The notes below the pieces were generated by a model. The model was not told the DNA's origin, searched no databases, and worked only from the letters and a program-made list of their open reading frames with translations. From Candidatus Uhrbacteria bacterium RIFOXYB12_FULL_58_10 (GTDB lineage: Bacteria; Patescibacteriota; Patescibacteriia; UBA9934; GWF2-40-263), in NCBI GenBank assembly GCA_943357275.1, contig CALRGL010000038.1, positions 1-9,661 on the forward strand: a stretch of 9,661 bases of DNA, written 5' to 3'. Of the stretch, positions 5,978 through 9,661 are shown piece by piece (the stretch's first letter is position 1; each line of letters starts with the position of its first letter). The position numbers were made by a program, and so were the translations under genes.

Positions 5978-8113
5978 CTAACGTGCCGATCGTTGAGCAC
6001 GTTGTCTTGCACCTAACAATTGTGCAGCTTCTTCTGTTGCCTTTCGTTGTTTTTGAAGCTCCAAATACTGTTTCTTTGCTTGCTCAGCATCTTTCTTTTC
6101 TTTTTCTAAGTACACAAGCTCTTCCAAAAGTAGAACCGGTGTGCGATCAAGAGGAACCATACGATATTCGTCTTCTGCCTTTGGGTTGGTAAGATGAATC
6201 ATTGAAGACTCAACTTCCACTACTTTCCACCCTCGTTGTTTACCACTTTTTACGATGTCACCAGGTTTTAAAGCAAGCAGTGGATTTTTTGCATACTCCT
6301 GTGCCAAATCAAGTTTATATCGTCCAACCCAAATGTTTGCCTTTCCACGTGAGACAAGATAGCTATTCATGTCCGTATCAAATCCCCCATTTCGCCATCC
6401 AGCCAAAATGTCCACACTGCCTCCATCTGACCCGACCGAATCATCCAACGCTTCGCTTCGGAAACTTTCTGGAAGAACGACTTGTGTTTTAGATTCGATT
6501 GGTTTTGGTAACGTTGGAAGAAGTTCCATTATTCGCGTCTCGGCAAGTTGATACTTGTAAGGTGCTTGTCTGTGTTGTACTTCCATTCGTTGATCAATCA
6601 GTTCCTGTTCTTCGTTTTTCACAGCTCTGTACTCTTCTTTCATTTTCTCCGTCTCCTCTTTTCGATCACGCAACGCTTCAAAACTTTTTCGTTCGTATTT
6701 CGCTCTTACTTCATGAATCTTTTTCAACTTACGATCAATAGAGCGAATTTCAGCAAGACAGGCGTCATTGATCTGATTCCACTGAGTAAGATCTTCTGCT
6801 GAAGGACCTTTTACTTCAACCAACTCTTCCTCTTCTATCTCCATCACTTCCATTGGATCAAGCAACTCCCCTTCATCATCTGATTGTCTTACTTCTTTTT
6901 GAGAAGATCCCACTTTATAATGAGTTGCCGCAACATCATCCGCCTTTGAACGTGGATTTTTCACATCTCGAATCACTGCTTCTGATGCTTCTTGAAGTCG
7001 TTGTTCTGCGGATTTCTTTTGTGCTTCCTTTGAGGTATCCGTCAAGATTGCCTTAATTTGTGCTTCTGTAAGGTTATCGCTCACACCATCAGAGACATGA
7101 ACAATTTCATCGTCTTCTTCCAAATCCATGTATCGGACACGTCCTTCAAGGTCTTTTAACAACTCCTCATTTGAGACCTGTCTCTCACCTTGATTCAACA
7201 TTCCAACAGCACGAACAATGATGTTTCTAGCATTATAATAGTCCCGCAGTTCTTTTGGGAGAGATTGTTCTCCTTCAGCTTGTTCAATTTGAGTTAATAA
7301 CTCTTTATATTTCTGGGTCAGTTTTGCAAGTTCTTCTGGTTGCTTACTTGAATCATGCAAACCTAATTTTTTTGCAAGAAGAAGAGACGCGTAACTGTCA
7401 TCGTCTGTCAGTCGAATAATCTCTCCTTTTCTCAAAAGATAACCTCGACTATCCCCTACGTTTGTAAAATAGAGTCTTTCTTTTCCGTCCGACATGGTAA
7501 CCCTTCGAGAAAGTGTAGCTGTCGTAGCCGCTCCTGAAATATCTTGTTTAAAATGATCTGCCTTATTCTCAGCAACTTGGTCAAGAATCGCTTTGTTTGC
7601 ACGAAAAATTGTTCGAGCTAATTCTCGGACAACAAGTGTGTCAATCTGTTCATCTGTCTGTGGAGACTGTTCTTTTTTAAGTAAACTGATTTGCTCAGAC
7701 AAACTTTTACCAAGATAAGCCTGTGCCACCTCCGCCATAATGGTTGAGGCAATAACACCCGTATACGGTTTTTCCAATGTTCCATCTGGTTTTTTTATCG
7801 ATTCACCCGACACACCGTCAGCTACCAACATCAAGCCATTCTCACGGTCGTTTATTTTTGAATCCTCACTCACCTTACCACGAATTTCTCTGTCATTTTC
7901 TACAATTATAACCTTTTCCTTTTTTTCATTTTTAACAACTTTCAACTGAGCTGTAGGTGGTTCACCGTCATTAACAGATGTCTCACGTTGAAAAACCCGT
8001 TCTTCCATCCAACGTTTTTCTTGTTCTTCTAAAACCGATCGTTTTTCTGGTTGTGGAACAGGTTTTACATCACCTGATCCGAAACCTAACATTCTTTTAA
8101 ATCGACTAAGCAT
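5978..8113 (-). CDS. PP2C-family Ser/Thr phosphatase fused to coiled coil and unassigned C-terminal domain
   Basis: The 711-residue protein starts with a PP2C-type (PPM) metal-dependent phosphatase domain, about residues 78-402. Its motifs appear in order: SEDSKIND (82-89), LVADGVSG (96-103, metal ligand Asp99), SGAATTAT (193-200), TNVGDSRGYLLRKGEI (217-232), NIIVRAVG (297-304), HVSDGVSDN (339-347, Asp342) and ADDVAATHY (391-399, Asp392 or Asp393), so the acidic metal site looks complete. An acidic linker (about 410-435), a charged coiled coil (about 440-515) and a C-terminal region follow; LKPGDIV (615-621) and RGWKVVEVE (627-635) suggest a small SH3/KOW-like barrel. A basic helix ends the protein. 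No membrane segment or signal peptide is seen. The start is the ATG at 8111-8113, because the 37 extra codons upstream cross a terminator. No partner kinase lies in the window, so its substrate is unknown. Confidence 0.88.
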   Translation of the reverse strand: MLSRFKRMLGFGSGDVKPVPQPEKRSVLEEQEKRWMEERVFQRETSVNDGEPPTAQLKVVKNEKKEKVIIVENDREIRGKVSEDSKINDRENGLMLVADGVSGESIKKPDGTLEKPYTGVIASTIMAEVAQAYLGKSLSEQISLLKKEQSPQTDEQIDTLVVRELARTIFRANKAILDQVAENKADHFKQDISGAATTATLSRRVTMSDGKERLYFTNVGDSRGYLLRKGEIIRLTDDDSYASLLLAKKLGLHDSSKQPEELAKLTQKYKELLTQIEQAEGEQSLPKELRDYYNARNIIVRAVGMLNQGERQVSNEELLKDLEGRVRYMDLEEDDEIVHVSDGVSDNLTEAQIKAILTDTSKEAQKKSAEQRLQEASEAVIRDVKNPRSKADDVAATHYKVGSSQKEVRQSDDEGELLDPMEVMEIEEEELVEVKGPSAEDLTQWNQINDACLAEIRSIDRKLKKIHEVRAKYERKSFEALRDRKEETEKMKEEYRAVKNEEQELIDQRMEVQHRQAPYKYQLAETRIMELLPTLPKPIESKTQVVLPESFRSEALDDSVGSDGGSVDILAGWRNGGFDTDMNSYLVSRGKANIWVGRYKLDLAQEYAKNPLLALKPGDIVKSGKQRGWKVVEVESSMIHLTNPKAEDEYRMVPLDRTPVLLLEELVYLEKEKKDAEQAKKQYLELQKQRKATEEAAQLLGARQRAQRSAR

Positions 8114-8121
8114 ATGAAAAT

Positions 8122-8130
8122 AGTATAGCA
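8122..8130 (-). promoter_or_regulatory. Extended -10 promoter of the phosphatase gene, probably leaderless
   Basis: On the minus strand TGCTATACT (8130-8122) is an extended -10 element. Eight bases separate it from the ATG at 8113, so the mRNA would start at or beside the initiation codon. No -35 box is found at 16-18 bases, where the T-run of the preceding terminator lies. No Shine-Dalgarno sequence is present. Confidence 0.6.
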
Positions 8131-8144
8131 AATTTTTTTGTAAT

Positions 8145-8176
8145 AAAAAACCGCCGAAGAAAGCATTTACGGCGGT
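8145..8176 (-). terminator. Intrinsic terminator of the 140-residue orphan gene
   Basis: On the minus strand ACCGCCG (8176-8170) pairs with CGGCGGT (8156-8150) around a 13-base loop and is followed by a run of six T (8150-8145, its first base closing the stem). The 5' arm is also coding: it supplies the last two proline codons of the orphan protein, and the stop codon is in the loop. The strand preference is clear because only this direction has the T-run. Confidence 0.88.
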
Positions 8177-8589
8177 AGTGCAGGATGATTGAAACGTCCC
8201 ACAATAGCTGAGCCAGGTAGACATCGCGCGTCCGATGTATTTGGAGAAGCGATATTGATTCCTGTCCCAAGAAGTGGGACATTTTCATCAAAAATACATT
8301 GAACAAACGGCAGACAAAACACGTAAAGACAGTCATCCTTCACATCGACACCTTTGGGCATACTGAAATAGAGGTACCCAGGAGTGCGATGGTAAATGTG
8401 AACAGTCTTCAACCACTCGGGAAGCACAGTTCCACGAAGACAGAGTACTTCGTAGAGTTTATCGTTGACACGACGCGTCATAAATCCTTCGTGACAAATA
8501 ATCCGATCAAGCATCTTGCGTTGATAACCAGCGTAATCAAACAAACTGATCACTTCTGGAACCGGCACAGACAAGCGGGGCAGAGCCAT
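8167..8589 (-). CDS. Orphan 140-residue protein of unknown function
   Basis: I do not recognise this protein. It is a complete gene: promoter-like boxes, a strong AGGAGG 7 bases before ATG, and a terminator overlapping the stop codon make it a solitary transcription unit, so coding is well supported. The protein is compact and probably soluble, with no signal peptide or clear membrane helix. Residues 1-40 look partly helical (VPEVISLFDYAGYQRKML); 44-115 alternate hydrophobic residues like beta strands (LYEVLCLRGTVL, YLYFSMP, CLYVFCLPF); the last 25 residues are rich in Pro and Gly. Six cysteines (32, 50, 87, 92, 98, 123) do not form a standard CxxC zinc pair. It sits between the antiporter and the phosphatase, on the same strand, but is transcriptionally separate from both. 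Confidence 0.8.
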   Translation of the reverse strand: MALPRLSVPVPEVISLFDYAGYQRKMLDRIICHEGFMTRRVNDKLYEVLCLRGTVLPEWLKTVHIYHRTPGYLYFSMPKGVDVKDDCLYVFCLPFVQCIFDENVPLLGTGINIASPNTSDARCLPGSAIVGRFNHPALPP

Positions 8590-8591
8590 CG

Positions 8592-8600
8592 TTTTCCTCC
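8592..8600 (-). promoter_or_regulatory. Strong Shine-Dalgarno site of the orphan gene
   Basis: CAGGAGGAA lies on the minus strand immediately upstream of the start codon, with AGGAGG ending 7 bases before ATG. It is the only full-consensus ribosome site in the window and fixes the start at 8589. Most neighbouring genes have none. Confidence 0.85.
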
Positions 8601-8624
8601 TGTTTGGACTTCACAGAACAAATG

Positions 8625-8653
8625 ACCTTAGACAAAAAGAACGGTCTTGTCAA
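8625..8653 (-). promoter_or_regulatory. Probable promoter of the orphan gene
   Basis: On the minus strand a perfect TTGACA (8653-8648) is followed after 17 bases by TAAGGT (8630-8625), a weak -10 match (3 of 6). Transcription would begin near 8618, giving a leader of about 28 bases that contains the Shine-Dalgarno site. The -35 box overlaps the TGA stop of the antiporter gene. Confidence 0.55.
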
Positions 8654-8662
8654 CCCTTCTTT
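8634..8662 (-). terminator. Possible weak terminator after the antiporter gene
   Basis: On the minus strand AAAGAAGGG (8662-8654) can pair with CCGTTCTTT (8644-8636) at 8 of 9 positions (one G/G mismatch), with a 9-base loop and a T-run at 8638-8634. The structure begins inside the last antiporter codons, and its loop carries the -35 box of the next promoter. The stem is AT-rich, so strength is doubtful. Confidence 0.4.
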
Positions 8663-9661
8663 GTTGTTTTTATCAAACTTCCCCAAGATCGTTTAGAAAA
8701 CTTGTATTCTGTAAGCATTTCCGAGAATTTCTTTCCGCTGAGAATACTTGGAACAATCACATACGTTGCCCCAAGTTCATAGGCAAGTTTGGCTTCTTCC
8801 GGGGTGTGGACACTCACCACGACCGTTCCAGAATACTGATGAGAAGAAAGATGTCCAAGAATGGAAGTGCTGATCACAAAATCAGGAATGGTAGAAATAA
8901 TTAACTTGCCTTTTTCTGCTTGAATCTCTGACAGAAATGTCTCATCCCCTGCGTCGCCATAAATATTTGGGATTTCTTTTTCACTGAGCTGTCGCGTCAT
9001 TTGTGGATCAAAATCCACAACAACATAAGACTTGTTCATCTTCTGAATCACTGGCAAGAGTTCCATGCCAGCATCATGGCACCCAAACAAGAATATCTGT
9101 CGCGTTTCGTGAACGGTCTTTTTTTCTATCGCAAGCATATGAGAAGGCTCAAACCATTTGAACACCCAAGAAATTCGTTCGTAAATTCGTTCGTTGTGTT
9201 CGATGAGATAAGAACTTCCAGAAATCGTAATAATTCCAACGAGGGTCACAAGTGCAAGAATGGATGGCTCAAGATGCCCAGCCGAAATCCCTGCGGCGAT
9301 AATAATAAATGAGAACTCAGATATTTGAGCAACCGTTGTACCAGCCAAGAAACCAGTTCGTGGATGATAACCAAGTAAACGCATGACAAAAAGAACAATC
9401 AGTGGGTTACCGATAAGAACATAAAGACTGAAAAGAACCGTTGGCAAGATCAAACCATCCACATGCTGAATACTCAGATGAGTTCCAAGAACAATAAAAA
9501 AGATGATCAAAAAGAAATCTCGAAGCGGTCGAATACGGGCGATGATTTCTTGAACATACATGCTGGTTGAAAGTGAGATACCGGCAATAAGCGCGCCTAT
9601 TTCGATTCCAAATCCAAAGAGATGCAAAACTGTTGCAACCAAGAAACACCAAGCAATGGAA
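8650..9661 (-). CDS. CPA2/Kef-type cation:proton antiporter with RCK_N domain, N-terminus beyond window
   Basis: A membrane exchanger of the monovalent cation:proton antiporter-2 family, probably moving K+ or Na+ against H+. Only the last 336 residues are present; the frame is open to the right edge, so the apparent TTG at 9642 is internal. Visible membrane segments are at about 1-30 (with GALIAGISLS), 48-64 (FFIVLG), 70-96, 103-128 (AQISEFSFII, the usual family motif before the core) and 132-153. A cytosolic linker leads to an RCK_N (TrkA-N) nucleotide-binding domain, about 188-305: GCHDAG (193-198), VVVDFDP (213-219), YGDAGDE (234-240) and ISTIPD (255-260). The glycine motif is G-x-H-x-x-G instead of G-x-G-x-x-G. 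No RCK_C domain follows; the protein ends in a short basic tail. Ion specificity cannot be told. Confidence 0.9.
   Translation of the reverse strand, partial: SIAWCFLVATVLHLFGFGIEIGALIAGISLSTSMYVQEIIARIRPLRDFFLIIFFIVLGTHLSIQHVDGLILPTVLFSLYVLIGNPLIVLFVMRLLGYHPRTGFLAGTTVAQISEFSFIIIAAGISAGHLEPSILALVTLVGIITISGSSYLIEHNERIYERISWVFKWFEPSHMLAIEKKTVHETRQIFLFGCHDAGMELLPVIQKMNKSYVVVDFDPQMTRQLSEKEIPNIYGDAGDETFLSEIQAEKGKLIISTIPDFVISTSILGHLSSHQYSGTVVVSVHTPEEAKLAYELGATYVIVPSILSGKKFSEMLTEYKFSKRSWGSLIKTTKKG

Noticed and set aside
8114..8224. Possible 37-codon N-terminal extension of the phosphatase
   Set aside because: It would read across the terminator and last codons of the orphan gene and past the extended -10 box; the ATG at 8113 fits the promoter better.
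9640..9642. TTG start for the antiporter at 9642
   Set aside because: The frame continues to the window edge with membrane-type residues, and a Kef-type protein needs several more N-terminal helices, so this is an internal leucine codon.
1..9661. Recoded stop (TGA read as glycine) as in Gracilibacteria
   Set aside because: No gene contains an in-frame TGA, and two genes end at TGA in sensible places (2615-2617 and 8650-8652).
1..9661. Mobile element, CRISPR array, tRNA or phage remnant
   Set aside because: No direct repeats with spacers, transposase or integrase motifs, or tRNA-like folds were seen; genes are tightly packed with short gaps.

Overview
The window looks like a chromosomal piece of a bacterium with a reduced genome, most likely a member of the Candidate Phyla Radiation (Patescibacteria). 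The grounds are indirect: HrcA is very short, GrpE carries a CxxC pair, several genes lack a Shine-Dalgarno sequence, and two proteins resemble nothing I can name. The two TGA stop codons and the absence of in-frame TGA inside genes argue for the standard code 11, so not the Gracilibacteria/Absconditabacteria code. The lineage is an inference, not something the sequence proves.

Layout, left to right. (1) Positions 1-1784, minus strand: dnaJ followed one base later by tgt, which runs off the left edge. (2) Positions 1910-2773, plus strand: an Asp/Glu-type racemase and a tiny 49-residue coiled-coil gene, ending at a bidirectional terminator (2776-2807) shared with the convergent dnaK. (3) Positions 2813-5972, minus strand: the hrcA-grpE-dnaK heat-shock operon, headed by a perfect CIRCE operator (5933-5959) whose spacer contains a consensus -10 box. 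(4) Positions 5978-8113, minus strand: a 711-residue PP2C-type phosphatase fused to a coiled coil and an unassigned C-terminal domain. (5) Positions 8145-8653, minus strand: a solitary transcription unit (promoter, AGGAGG ribosome site, 140-residue orphan protein, terminator). (6) Positions 8650-9661, minus strand: the C-terminal part of a CPA2/Kef-type cation:proton antiporter with an RCK_N domain, cut by the right edge.

How the genes fit together. DnaK, DnaJ and GrpE form the Hsp70 folding machine and HrcA represses it through CIRCE. dnaJ sits outside the CIRCE operon, behind a plain sigma-70-like promoter. The phosphatase lies directly upstream of hrcA with no separate terminator, so read-through into the chaperone operon is possible. 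The racemase, antiporter and tgt are unrelated housekeeping or accessory functions. There is no tRNA, rRNA, mobile element, CRISPR array or gene-free stretch longer than 300 bases.

The items most worth a second look are: the eukaryote-like substrate pocket of Tgt (Asp-Asp-Val where E. coli has Asp-Glu-Cys), which hints at queuine salvage; a repeated TGCTATnCT-N8-ATG arrangement that predicts leaderless mRNAs; the phosphatase fusion; the orphan 140-residue protein; and the compact HrcA that seems to lack its inserted dimerisation domain.
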